Shown: piece after piece, positions 1 through 8,600 of the stretch | How the letters are laid out: each line of letters starts with the position of its first letter | Position numbering within the stretch: position 1 is the stretch's first letter | Assembly (NCBI GenBank): GCA_044224215.1 | Contig: JBGAKX010000086.1 | Location: 1-19,500, forward strand | Length of the DNA: 19,500 bases | DNA from: DAOMFM01 sp035429825 | GTDB lineage: Bacteria > Acidobacteriota > Blastocatellia > UBA7656 > JADIYM01 | Direction of reading: 5' to 3' | Notes under the pieces: model-generated | What the model was told of the DNA's origin: nothing | The model's database searches: none | What the model saw: only the letters and a program-made list of their open reading frames with translations | Translations under genes and position numbers: made by a program

Positions 1-953
1 CCGAACGTCTGCAGCTCGGTGGGCGTGAAGCCGCCAGGAACGAAGATGTTGCCGCGCACGACTCGCTCGTTGACCGGGATGATGTCCGGCAGCGCGCGGT
101 CTCCGACCCCGAAGCCGAAGTAATCGAGACTGCCTCCGGGATACGACAGGTACGGCTTCCCCTGCGTCTGGCTGTTGAATCCCATCGAGTAGCTCGCCGA
201 CAACGTCGTGTTCTTGGGCATCTCGATGGTGTCGAGCCGGACGAGGCCTCCCGAGAACTCACCCGGCTGATCCGGCGTGAAGGTCTTGAGGATCTTGACG
301 TCCTGCAGGAGATTCGACGGAATCAGGTCCATCGGGATCGCCTTCCGGTCGGGTTGCGGTGACGGGATCATCGCGTTGTTGACGAGCGTGTTGCTGTAGC
401 GCTCGCCGAGACCCCGTACGTAGACGTAGTCGTCGTTCGTCGTCACGCCCGGCACGCGCTCGAGCACGCCGGCGGCCGTCGATGCCGTATCGTTTGCGAT
501 CTCGGTGCGCGAGATGCTGTCGGATATCGTCGTGGCCGTCTTTCGCTCTTCGAGCGCCGCCACGACGTCCCCGCCCGCGCCTGCCACAACGTCCACGACT
601 TCGCCGTAGCCCACGGGCGTCAGCACCGCGTCGATCTGTGTCGTCTCGCCGGCCGTAATCTCGACCTTTTCAAACGACTGCGAAATGTAGCCATGGAACG
701 AGACGACGATGTCGTACGTGCCGGCCGGCAGTTCGACGGAATAGTCGCCGTCGACGCCTGTCATGACCTTCTTGCTCACACCGGCGATCTGGATCTCCGC
801 CTGGCGAATGAGCTCGCCGCTGCGGACGTCGCCAACCGAACCGACGAGCTTGCCCTGTGCCTGCTGGGCAGTTGCCGGTCGTGCGGCAACGGCGAGGGCG
901 ATGACGACCAGAAGCGAGAGTGCACCTGCAAAATGAAATCCAGTTCTCTTCAT
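1..953 (-). CDS. TonB-dependent outer-membrane receptor, N-terminal part (C-terminus outside window)
   Basis: Reading the minus strand from the ATG at 953 gives 317 codons open to the window edge. Residues 1-29 are a signal peptide ending ATA-QQ. Residues about 35-112 form a carboxypeptidase-regulatory-like beta sandwich (DGDYSVELPAGTYDIVVS). A TonB-box-like stretch (GEVVDVVAG, about 117-125) follows, then a plug domain with VLERVPGVTTND (163-174) and YVYVRGLGERYSNTLVNNA (176-194), then IPSPQPDRKAIPMDLIPSN and the plug-terminal GEFSGGLVRLDT. Together these identify an energy-coupled importer of the RGLGERYSNTL / PSPxPDR plug subgroup. The ligand cannot be told. The barrel is off the window. 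The gene diverges from the alkaline phosphatase at 1229, which would fit a phosphate-related substrate, but that is inference. A GAAGG lies upstream of the ATG at a rather long spacing. Confidence 0.93.
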   Translation of the reverse strand, partial: MKRTGFHFAGALSLLVVIALAVAARPATAQQAQGKLVGSVGDVRSGELIRQAEIQIAGVSKKVMTGVDGDYSVELPAGTYDIVVSFHGYISQSFEKVEITAGETTQIDAVLTPVGYGEVVDVVAGAGGDVVAALEERKTATTISDSISRTEIANDTASTAAGVLERVPGVTTNDDYVYVRGLGERYSNTLVNNAMIPSPQPDRKAIPMDLIPSNLLQDVKILKTFTPDQPGEFSGGLVRLDTIEMPKNTTLSASYSMGFNSQTQGKPYLSYPGGSLDYFGFGVGDRALPDIIPVNERVVRGNIFVPGGFTPTELQTF

Positions 954-1014
954 ATGAGTTCGTGCCTTCGAGCGGACTCCTTGGTACCGAATGACCTGCT
1001 TCCTTAAGCCGGTC

Positions 1015-1020
1015 AGTATT
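1015..1020 (-). promoter_or_regulatory. Candidate -10 element for the TonB receptor gene
   Basis: The minus strand reads GGGAATACTGACC here, with AATACT about 62 bases before the start codon. There is no convincing -35 hexamer at 16-18 bases. Similar AT-rich hexamers sit 46-70 bases before several other genes in this window, which is the main support. Confidence 0.2.
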
Positions 1021-1165
1021 CCCGTCCGTGTTGATCGCGCTGTTTCGGACAGATGAACTCGAAGTTAAAAAACCTCGGGCCTGCAACAGCGGGTGTGATC
1101 CGTATCGCACGTGCGCGTGCATGCGCCGGCTCGCGGCCTTGCGCGCCGGATTGCGAACACGCGTG

Positions 1166-1212
1166 GAGTTGTGGTCAATTGCCGGTCACGTGGATTCCGC
1201 CACGCACAACTC
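1166..1212 (+). promoter_or_regulatory. Structured leader before the phosphatase gene
   Basis: GAGTTGTG (1166-1173) is the exact inverse complement of CACAACTC (1205-1212). A nested CGTGG / CCACG stem (1189-1193 / 1200-1204) with a 6-base loop abuts the right arm. GCGTGG (1161-1166) can alternatively pair with CCACGC (1200-1205), so two mutually exclusive folds are possible. The structure ends two bases before the AGGGGA ribosome-binding site of the gene at 1229. It could be an mRNA leader fold or an operator. The rest of the 275-base divergent gap (954-1228) shows nothing else I recognise. Confidence 0.3.
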
Positions 1213-1228
1213 TCAGGGGACGCTCACC

Positions 1229-3097
1229 ATGTCACTGCACCGGATAGCGCTGGCCTTCTTCTTCGTTGCCGCCTGCGGCGTGTCGACCGTGATGGCACGC
1301 CCGTCGATTCGCATCCTGCCGTCCGACGCGGCGCGATTCGTCAAGGACCAGCGGTTCGACATCCGTGTCGAGTTCTCCCCGACGGCGGGCCGGTCGCTTG
1401 CGAGCGTATCGCTCAGCATCGATGGTTCTTCGCGCGCGCTCACGCTCGCGTCGCTCGATGCCACCGGCGGTTTCACGATCAGGGGTTTCGCGTCGACGGT
1501 CGCCGGCACGCACACGATCACGGCCATCGCGACCGAGACCGGCGACACGACGCCCGCGAGCGTGACGAACACATTCGAGATCGTCGACGTCGCGGGGCCG
1601 CGCCGAAAGTACCGCAACATCATCGTCTGTCTCGGTGACGGAATGAGCATCGCGCACCGCACTGCCGCGCGGATCGTCCGGTACGGCTACACCGCCGGCA
1701 AGGCCAACGGTCGCCTGGCGATGGACGACTTTCCCGTGAGCGGCATGGTGATGACCTCTTCGCTCAACTCGATCGTCACCGACTCGTCGCCCGGCATGTC
1801 GTGCTATTCAACCGGCAGCAAGTCGAATAACAACCAGGAGGGCGTCTACCCCGACAACACGCCGGGCGCGTTCGATAATCCGCGTGTCGAGTACATCGGA
1901 GAGCTCCTCCATCGAAAGCTCGGCAAGGTCGTTGGCATCGTCACGACCGCCGACCTCGAGGACGCCACACCTGCGGCATTTGCAGTTCACACGTCGAATC
2001 GCGGTGCCGGGACCGGAATCTGCGACCAGTACCTCGACGAGAGCGAGTTACCGGATGGACGCGGCAATGGCGTCACGGTGCTTCTCGGCGGCGGCGCACG
2101 CTGGTTTCTTCCCGCGGGGACGCCGGGTTCGAATCGGTCCGCGGCGACCGATTACCAGCTGGATGCGCTGTCGGCGTCCGAGCTTGGCATTCCGCCGGGA
2201 GTCGTCGATCCCGAGCGCGACCTGCTGGGCGACTTTCGCGCGAAAGGATTCTCATACGCTGCATCAAAAACCGAGCTCGACGCCGTTGCGGCCGATCCCA
2301 AGACCCGCAAGATGCTCGGCTTGTTCACGACGGGAAACATGAACGTCGCATTCGACAAGATCGCGCACCGCCGGAACCCGGCGGCTGCAGGCGTGGTCGA
2401 CGACGTCGAAGCGCCGGACCAGCCGATGCTCGATGAAATGACGCGCGCCGCGCTCGCGGTGCTCGACCGGAATCGGAAGGGCTTTGTCCTGCTCGTCGAG
2501 GGCGCGAGCATCGACAAGCAGACGCACAGCATGGACGCCGATCGCGCCATCTGGGAGACGATCGAGTTCGACAACGCCATCCGGGTCTGTCGGGAGTTCG
2601 CCGAACGCGACGGGAACACGCTCGTCATCGTCGTGTCGGACCACGAGTGCGCCGGCTTCTCGGTGATCGGCGCGCTTCGCAAGACCACTGCCGAAATGCA
2701 GGCGCTCCCGAGCGACGCACAGAATCTTGCTCCCGTCTCGCCGGACAATGCCGCGCCCGCACGCCAATCGGCGGTCGGCCGCTACGACGAAGCGGGCTTT
2801 CCAAAGTACGCGATCGCGCCGGACGGGTATCCCATGGTTGCCGATCCCGATTACAAGCTCGTCATCGGCTTTGGCGCAAACGGCGACCGGTTTGAGACGT
2901 GGCTCGAAGCCGACCCTAACGAGCGCGCCTCGGGGTTCTTCATCCGCGGTCAGGTGCCCGGCGAGCAGGCGGCACATACGGCGTCCGACGTTCCGATCTC
3001 GGCATTCGGCGGCAAGGCCGCGATGCAGTTCACGGGAGTGCAGGACAACACCGACGTGTTCTTCAAGCTGTTGCGCGCCGCGTTCGGGGGCTACTGA
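1229..3097 (+). CDS. Exported PhoA-family alkaline phosphatase
   Basis: A 622-residue protein that should hydrolyse phosphomonoesters outside the cytoplasm. The reading frame is open upstream to 1028, but the ATG at 1229 is chosen because AGGGGA sits about 9 bases before it and it opens a signal peptide (MSLHRIALAFFFVAACG, cleavage near VMA-RP). Residues about 27-118 form an Ig-like module. The phosphatase domain follows from about 122. IIVCLGDGM holds metal ligand D137. TDSSPGMSCYSTG holds D185 and nucleophile S186, the counterpart of E. coli D101-S102. VEGASIDKQTHSMD gives E424, D429 and H433. SDHE gives D471 and H472. EQAAHTASD supplies the last zinc histidine, H583. All expected metal ligands are visible, so activity is likely. 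It is longer than E. coli PhoA (about 450 residues) because of the Ig-like module and insertions. It converges on the DUF1223 gene with a 25-base gap. Confidence 0.93.
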   Translation: MSLHRIALAFFFVAACGVSTVMARPSIRILPSDAARFVKDQRFDIRVEFSPTAGRSLASVSLSIDGSSRALTLASLDATGGFTIRGFASTVAGTHTITAIATETGDTTPASVTNTFEIVDVAGPRRKYRNIIVCLGDGMSIAHRTAARIVRYGYTAGKANGRLAMDDFPVSGMVMTSSLNSIVTDSSPGMSCYSTGSKSNNNQEGVYPDNTPGAFDNPRVEYIGELLHRKLGKVVGIVTTADLEDATPAAFAVHTSNRGAGTGICDQYLDESELPDGRGNGVTVLLGGGARWFLPAGTPGSNRSAATDYQLDALSASELGIPPGVVDPERDLLGDFRAKGFSYAASKTELDAVAADPKTRKMLGLFTTGNMNVAFDKIAHRRNPAAAGVVDDVEAPDQPMLDEMTRAALAVLDRNRKGFVLLVEGASIDKQTHSMDADRAIWETIEFDNAIRVCREFAERDGNTLVIVVSDHECAGFSVIGALRKTTAEMQALPSDAQNLAPVSPDNAAPARQSAVGRYDEAGFPKYAIAPDGYPMVADPDYKLVIGFGANGDRFETWLEADPNERASGFFIRGQVPGEQAAHTASDVPISAFGGKAAMQFTGVQDNTDVFFKLLRAAFGGY

Positions 3098-3122
3098 CCA
3101 CGGTCCGAGGCTGGACGGCTCG

Positions 3123-3947
3123 TCAGCGCGGCGTGGCCGTCGTCGCGCCAAGGATCCGCATCGTGGACCGATCCTGCACGAACGCGGCGACCCCAAGATG
3201 TGCCCGATTCCACGCAGGGTCGATCCTGAACCGGACGTCTCGTCCCGACCCGCGCTTGGCGTCCGGGACAATGCTCGTCTCCTCGATCCGCCGGACGATG
3301 AAGTCGTTCGTCAGGACGCGTCCCGAGTTCTCGCCCCGCAGGACCCTGGTCTCGACTCCGTTCTCGTACAGCGCAACGACGAGCACTGGATCGCTCGCCG
3401 CGAGGCCATCCGTTGGCGAGACGTCCACGTGGACCACGATCCCATCGGCACCTTCGTAGTTCGCCGCCGCCTGCAGCGTCGCGTGAGGCTCCCTCGATGC
3501 CTGGTCGATGTCGCGCGTGACCGCCGATTCGTTCGACCCGACCGTCTCGGCGCTGCCGTTGACGACCACCTGCGGCGTGTAGACGCCGTTCAGGTTCAGT
3601 TTGGACGCGTAGGCGTACTGTCGCTGGGTCCAATCCTTTGACGAGAACGGGTCGCTCCAGCCGATGTAGTTCCAATAGTCCACATGAAACGCGAGCGGAA
3701 CGATGCGACCGGCGTACGACGGATCCGCGCCGAGCTTGCTCAAAAGCTTGTCCGCGGCGGGACAGCTCGAACAGCCCTGCGACGTGAACAACTCGACGAC
3801 CACCGTGCCTCTGGACGCCGACGACGCGGGAGGCTCGACGGTAATGCTCGTTCCCGAGGACGCGGAGGACGAAAGAGCGCGACTGCCGACGGCAACACCT
3901 GCCGCGACGGCGATTCCGACGAATGCAACGAGCACGGCTGGTTTCAC
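3123..3947 (-). CDS. DUF1223 family thioredoxin-like exported protein
   Basis: A 274-residue protein of the DUF1223 family. An in-frame ATG at 3995 exists, but the GTG at 3947 is preferred because AGGAGAGGG lies just upstream (AGGAG ends 8 bases before it) and the signal or anchor helix begins at once (KPAVLVAFVGIAVAAGVAVG). The family hallmark VVELFTSQGCSSCPAAD spans about residues 49-66, with a thioredoxin-type CSSC at 59-62. FHVDYWNYIGWSDPFS and YTPQVVVNG (the cis-Pro-like region of a thioredoxin fold) follow. The C-terminal 120 residues look like a beta-rich domain. The family's biochemical role is not established; an oxidoreductase or envelope stress role is plausible from the CxxC. It is followed by no obvious terminator and converges on the phosphatase. 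Confidence 0.9.
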   Translation of the reverse strand: MKPAVLVAFVGIAVAAGVAVGSRALSSSASSGTSITVEPPASSASRGTVVVELFTSQGCSSCPAADKLLSKLGADPSYAGRIVPLAFHVDYWNYIGWSDPFSSKDWTQRQYAYASKLNLNGVYTPQVVVNGSAETVGSNESAVTRDIDQASREPHATLQAAANYEGADGIVVHVDVSPTDGLAASDPVLVVALYENGVETRVLRGENSGRVLTNDFIVRRIEETSIVPDAKRGSGRDVRFRIDPAWNRAHLGVAAFVQDRSTMRILGATTATPR

Positions 3948-4054
3948 GGTTCCCTCTCCTCGCAAATCGAACGGTGCGGAGCCACCTGCATCCAATCCGT
4001 CGCTTCGCCCGAATTATTCCACGCAAACGGCGATTTGTGCGACGCACGGACGCG

Positions 4055-4083
4055 ATGGCATGTTTGCGCGATCGGAGTAGAAT
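4055..4083 (+). promoter_or_regulatory. Candidate promoter for the 4138 gene
   Basis: ATGGCA (4055-4060) and TAGAAT (4078-4083) are separated by 17 bases. TAGAAT matches the TATAAT consensus at five of six positions and ATGGCA matches TTGACA at four. It lies 55-60 bases before the GTG start. Within the same divergent gap the minus strand has GGAATAATTC near 4011-4020, a possible -10 for the DUF1223 gene. Confidence 0.35.
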
Positions 4084-4137
4084 ACCGGGTACTTGAAAGC
4101 CGGTTGCCATCTTCCCACGAACTGAAAGGAGTCCACT

Positions 4138-5475
4138 GTGTCGTACTCGCCAAAGGCTCGTGTCGTACGGTTCGCATGTCTGTTCGTGATCCTGGTTGTG
4201 AGCACCGCAACAGGCAGCGTCCGCGCTCCTCGTGGCGACAATCGATTGGTGGGCCGACAGCTCACGCATGCCGAATCGACGCCATCCAGTACGACCGGGA
4301 CCGGCGATACGCCGGTGGTCCTGCAGGTTGATGATGGCTCCGCCGAACAAACGCTCGGCGTGGTCAACAACAACCAGACGATTGGGACTCAGGCCGTCTA
4401 TATGAACCGCTTCACCGTGGCGGATGAATACCTGCCCTTCACGCTCGATTCTGTGTCGTTCCTGTTCCCGACGAGTACCGATGTCGGGCCGACCGGGCTT
4501 ATGGCGGGGCAGACATTCGAGCTGCTCGTCTATCTGGATCCCGATGCCACGGGGGTACCTGCGAACGCCACACTGAAGATCGACCAGACCTTCCTGCTGC
4601 AGCCGAGCAACACGATCTTTCAGGTAGTACGGCTTGACCTGCCAATCGTGATTCAGCAGGGCGACGTATGGGTAGGATTTACGCCCACGGTCACTTCGAT
4701 TGACAACCTTCCGATCTTTCCAGGCGCGCTCGACACGAGCAGTATCAGTCAGGTCCGATCGTGGGTATTCTTCAACAGCACGTCCGGCGATCATTTCAAC
4801 GGCCACGGATCGCTTGCCGACGCTGACAACCAGCTCATCGTGCAGGGGAACTGGCTGTTCCGCGCGTCCGGACAGCCCGGCGGATTCACGTGCGTGACGT
4901 GGATGCCGCCTCCGCTCGCACTCGGTGGCACACGGCCTCCGCCGATCAATGCCCACATCTGCGATGACGTTCCTGACCCGGTTGCCGAAGGGATCTCGCA
5001 GGGCCCGCGCGACACGCTGATCGGTTACAACGTGTATCGATCAAGCTCGCCTGGCGTGCAACCCACTCCCGCGAACAGGTTTGCGTCGGTTCCGCCGTCG
5101 CAGACACAGGTCGGTTCGTCGGTCGCGTCGGGCGGCTCCTTCTTCGTCGTGACGGGCCAGTACGACACGGGCGAGAGCGGTCCGTCGAACGAGATCGCGG
5201 TGACGCCGGCGACGATTACGTCGGTCAAGGTGAAGACTGCAAAGCTGAACGTGCGCGGAGCAAACTTCACGAAACCGGTCACCGTGTTCCTCGACGGCAT
5301 TCCATTCGTGACCCCCGCGAAGGTCAAGAAGGCCGGGACGCAGGTCGTTCAACAGGGCACGTTGCTTACCGGCGAGACCATCGGCGCGTATCTGGCCGCG
5401 CACGGCGGCAAGGCGCTGCTGAACATCCGCAACACGAGTGGTACATTCGCGACGTTCGATATCACCTCGCAATAG
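4138..5475 (+). CDS. Secreted protein of unknown function with Fn3-like and IPT-like C-terminal modules
   Basis: I do not recognise this 445-residue protein as a named family. The GTG start at 4138 has AAAGGAG six bases upstream. Residues 1 to about 30 form a signal peptide (ARVVRFACLFVILVVSTATG). Residues about 60-245 are a beta-rich region (VVLQVDDGSAEQTLGV, AGQTFELLVYLD, QQGDVWVGFTP, LIVQGNWLFRASG) resembling jelly-roll modules of extracellular bacterial proteins. Residues about 268-357 look like a fibronectin type III module (DTLIGYNVYRSSSPG and SFFVVTGQYDTGESGPSNEI). Residues 358-445 look like an IPT/TIG Ig-like fold (KLNVRGANFTKPVTVFLDG). There is no catalytic motif, transmembrane anchor or sorting signal, so an adhesive or surface role is only a guess. 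A strong hairpin follows the stop, suggesting a single-gene transcript. Confidence 0.8.
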   Translation: MSYSPKARVVRFACLFVILVVSTATGSVRAPRGDNRLVGRQLTHAESTPSSTTGTGDTPVVLQVDDGSAEQTLGVVNNNQTIGTQAVYMNRFTVADEYLPFTLDSVSFLFPTSTDVGPTGLMAGQTFELLVYLDPDATGVPANATLKIDQTFLLQPSNTIFQVVRLDLPIVIQQGDVWVGFTPTVTSIDNLPIFPGALDTSSISQVRSWVFFNSTSGDHFNGHGSLADADNQLIVQGNWLFRASGQPGGFTCVTWMPPPLALGGTRPPPINAHICDDVPDPVAEGISQGPRDTLIGYNVYRSSSPGVQPTPANRFASVPPSQTQVGSSVASGGSFFVVTGQYDTGESGPSNEIAVTPATITSVKVKTAKLNVRGANFTKPVTVFLDGIPFVTPAKVKKAGTQVVQQGTLLTGETIGAYLAAHGGKALLNIRNTSGTFATFDITSQ

Positions 5476-5478
5476 GGC

Positions 5479-5506
5479 GTCCCCGGCTGGGTCCACAGCC
5501 GGGGAC
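5479..5506 (+). terminator. Strong hairpin after the 4138 gene
   Basis: A perfect 11-bp stem, GTCCCCGGCTG (5479-5489) with CAGCCGGGGAC (5496-5506), and a 6-base loop start 4 bases after the stop codon. There is no U-tract, so it may be a Rho-assisted terminator or a 3'-end protector. A smaller GCCCGC-TT-GCGGGC hairpin follows at 5511-5524. Confidence 0.6.
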
Positions 5507-5568
5507 CATCGCCCGCTTGCGGGCAGTTGCACGCACACAGGGCGCGTGTTCAGGGCCGCGCTGCGTGA

Positions 5569-5581
5569 ATTGTCGAACAAT
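5569..5581. promoter_or_regulatory. Palindrome upstream of the macroglobulin gene
   Basis: ATTGT-CGA-ACAAT is a 13-base inverted repeat about 90 bases before the macroglobulin ATG. It is AT-rich against a GC-rich background, so it could be a dimeric repressor or activator site. No specific regulator is recognised. A CCGGG-GGAA-CCCGG hairpin lies at 5602-5615. Confidence 0.25.
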
Positions 5582-5672
5582 GCGAACACCTTTTCGCCCA
5601 TCCGGGGGAACCCGGCGGCCATCGCGGCTATTACAGCTGTGAATCAGACTACCGGCCACGGAGGACGAACAG

Positions 5673-8600
5673 ATGGCACGCGCCCGCAGATCCCGAATCA
5701 ACCGCACCGGCATTGCAGCCACTCTTATTGCACTCGCAACAATCAGCTTTCTTTTCCTTTCGACACCCGAGGTTCCCGTTTTCGCCGCCGGCGACGAGGT
5801 CGCCGCCACGTACAAGGACGGCACGCTGACGGTTTACGTGCCATCAAAGGCCGTCAACGGCGCCTCGGACGTATCGCTCGAGGTCATTGACGCCGCGGAC
5901 AAGCCGCTCGCGCCCAAGATGCGCGTCACCCGCGCGGGCCGCGACCGGATGACCGCCAACATCGCGTTCGGCAAGACCGTTCCGCTCGAGGACCTTGCCT
6001 GGGCACGCATGCGCGTCGATGCCGGCGGTGTCTCAAAGATCGTTTCCGTGTCCGAGATCCTCCACGTTCCGGTCGTTCGGATGTTCGCGCAGACAACCTA
6101 TGCCGCAGGTTCTCAGGCCTCCGTCCGCATTCTGACGCTTGACTCGCGATCGGGCGACCCGCTCGCCGACAGCGACCTGAAGGTCGACCTGGTCGACGGC
6201 GACCGTTCGACGCGCGTCTTTGCCGGACGCGCGAATCGCTTCGGAACCGTTCAGGCCGATTTCCTCATGCCAAAGAACTCGTTCGGCGCGCGACAGATCA
6301 AGGTCTCGGCCATCACGCCGCTTGGTCCCGTCGAGTTCGCCCAGCCGATCCAGCTCGTTCGTCGCGACCGGATCCTCCTGACGACCGACAAGCCGCTCTA
6401 CCAGCCGAGCCAGACCATGCATCTGCGCGCGCTGTCATTCGACGGCCCCACGCGGAATGCCGTCGCGAACCAGAACGTCACGCTCGAGGTCGAGGACGCC
6501 AAGGGCAACAAGGTCTTCAAGCAGCGTGGAAAGACGGATGCTTTCGGCATCGCGTCCGCCGACTTTGAGCTCGCCGACGAGGTCAATCTCGGACCGTGGC
6601 ATGTCCGCGCGATCCTCGGCGAAGGCGACGCCGCCACGACGCAGGAGAAGACCGTCACCGTCGACCGGTACGTTCTGCCAAAGTTCAAGGTCGCCATCGA
6701 GCTGAGCGGCGACGCAGAGCGCCAGCCAGCGAGCTACTTCAGCCCCGGAGAGAACGTCGAAGGAAAGGTCACCGCCAAGTACCTGTTCGGAAAGCCACTT
6801 GCGAATGCGGCGGTGACGCTCACGCTGACGACGTTTGACGTCGAGTCTACCGAGCTCGCGCGCATAACCGGCAAGACGAATGCTGACGGCCAGTTCACGT
6901 TCTCTTCAAAGCTGCCCGACTTCCTCGCGGGCCGAAGCACGGAACAAGGCAGCGCGCCCGTCTCGATCGCGGTCGACGTCAAGGACACCGCGGACCACAC
7001 CGAGAACAAGACCCGCGACATCCTCGTGTCCGCGACACCCATTCTCATCCTTGCGGTGCCGGAGAGCGGCCAACTCGTTCCAGGTCTCGAGAACCGCGTC
7101 TACCTGCTCACGACGTACCCAGACGGCGCTCCCGCCGAGACGACCATCGCCGGAAACTTCTCGCCCGCCTCCCTCAAGACGAGCGAGAGCGGCGTCGCGA
7201 CGATTGCCGTGAAGGCGACGGCTCAGCCGATGACGCTCAACTTGACCGCCACGGACGCAAAGGGCCGGATCGCAAAGGCCGCGGTGAACCTCGAGGCCAA
7301 GCCGCAGAACCAGAACCTGATGCTGCGAACCGACCGAGCAATCTACAAGGTCGGCGACACCGCGACGCTCGAAACCATGTCGACCAGGTCGCGTGGCGCC
7401 GTCTACATCGACGTGGTCCGCGATGGACAGACGTTGATCACGCGCGCGATCGACACTGCGAACGGCCGCGGACAGCTCGAGCTCGACCTGACGCCCGAGA
7501 TGTATGGAACCGTCGAGATCCGCGCATACCAGATCACCAGCGACGCGGACCCGATATCGGACCGCAGGCTGATCTTTGTCGATCCTGCCGACGATCTGAA
7601 GGTGGACGTCAGCGCGGATCGCGACAGCTTCAAGCCGGGTGAGGACGCGCGGATCGACTTCCACGTGACCGATTCGGCGGGTCGAGGCGTCTCGGCCGCG
7701 ATGGGCATCGAGATCGTCGATGAAGCCGTGTTTGCGCTGTCGGACAAGCAGCCTGGCTTTGCCAAGGTCTTTCTCTATCTGCAGAAGGAGCTCCTGACGC
7801 CGCGTTACGAAGTGCACCAGTTCTCGTTCGAGAACGTGATCATCGACGACGTGGCGCCCGGCCAGCCGCGACCCATGATGGAAGGTCGGCGCGAGGAGGC
7901 AGCACGCGTTTTGCTCGCCGCGGCGGCGCCGGCCACAGATCGTGACGTCCGCGTCGAACGGGGCCGCGAGGCCGTCAACGCCAAGCGCAACGAGTTCCTC
8001 GGCCAATATCAGCAGCGCATATACGAGCAGGCGCAGCGCGTGGCGACGGGTGTGTCGGCGTGGTATTCGTCGCATCCGGCGTCCCGCGACGGATTCGGCG
8101 CCGACGTCGCGCTCTACGCAAAGAGCTCGAACACGGCTGCGGCTTCGCTCATCGATCCGTGGGGCAATCCGCTGGTTGGCCAGGGGACCCTCGGCGGAAG
8201 CAATACCGGGTACCTGACGCTCGTCTCGCTCGGCCCGGACGGACGCGGCGACACCAGTGACGAGCTTACCGTGTCGCTCTACGCGCAGCCTGGCGCCGCG
8301 GGGAACGTTCCCACGACCGCGCCATTCGCTGGCAAGGCAACGGTGGAGCCGAACGCAATCGCGGGCGGACGCGTCGCGATCCAGGGCACGATTCGCGGCG
8401 AGGACGGCAAGCCGCTCGGCAGCATGAAGGTAACCGCGCGCGGACTCGCGAACGGGCGGACGCTCGCCGTCTACAGTGACGCACGCGGCGAATACTCGAT
8501 CCCGAACCTCGCTCCGGGCCGGTATCACGTCGTCTTCGAAGGCGTGCCGTACCTGACGACTATCTACAAAACGCTCACGCTGCCGACTGGCGCGCGTGGC

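Noticed and set aside
1028..1228. N-terminal extension of the phosphatase to 1028
   Set aside because: It lacks a ribosome-binding site and would bury the signal peptide 67 residues inside the protein.
1015..1228. Pho box in the divergent TonB/phosphatase gap
   Set aside because: I looked for CTGTCAT-type direct repeats and found none convincing.
3091..4956. 621-codon open frame on the minus strand
   Set aside because: It crosses the DUF1223 gene and the antisense of the 4138 gene in another frame. It is Arg-rich and has no recognisable domain, so it is a GC-driven shadow.
6906..8528. 540-codon open frame antisense to the macroglobulin
   Set aside because: It is Arg/His/Val-rich antisense translation with no domain, opposite a strongly supported coding frame.
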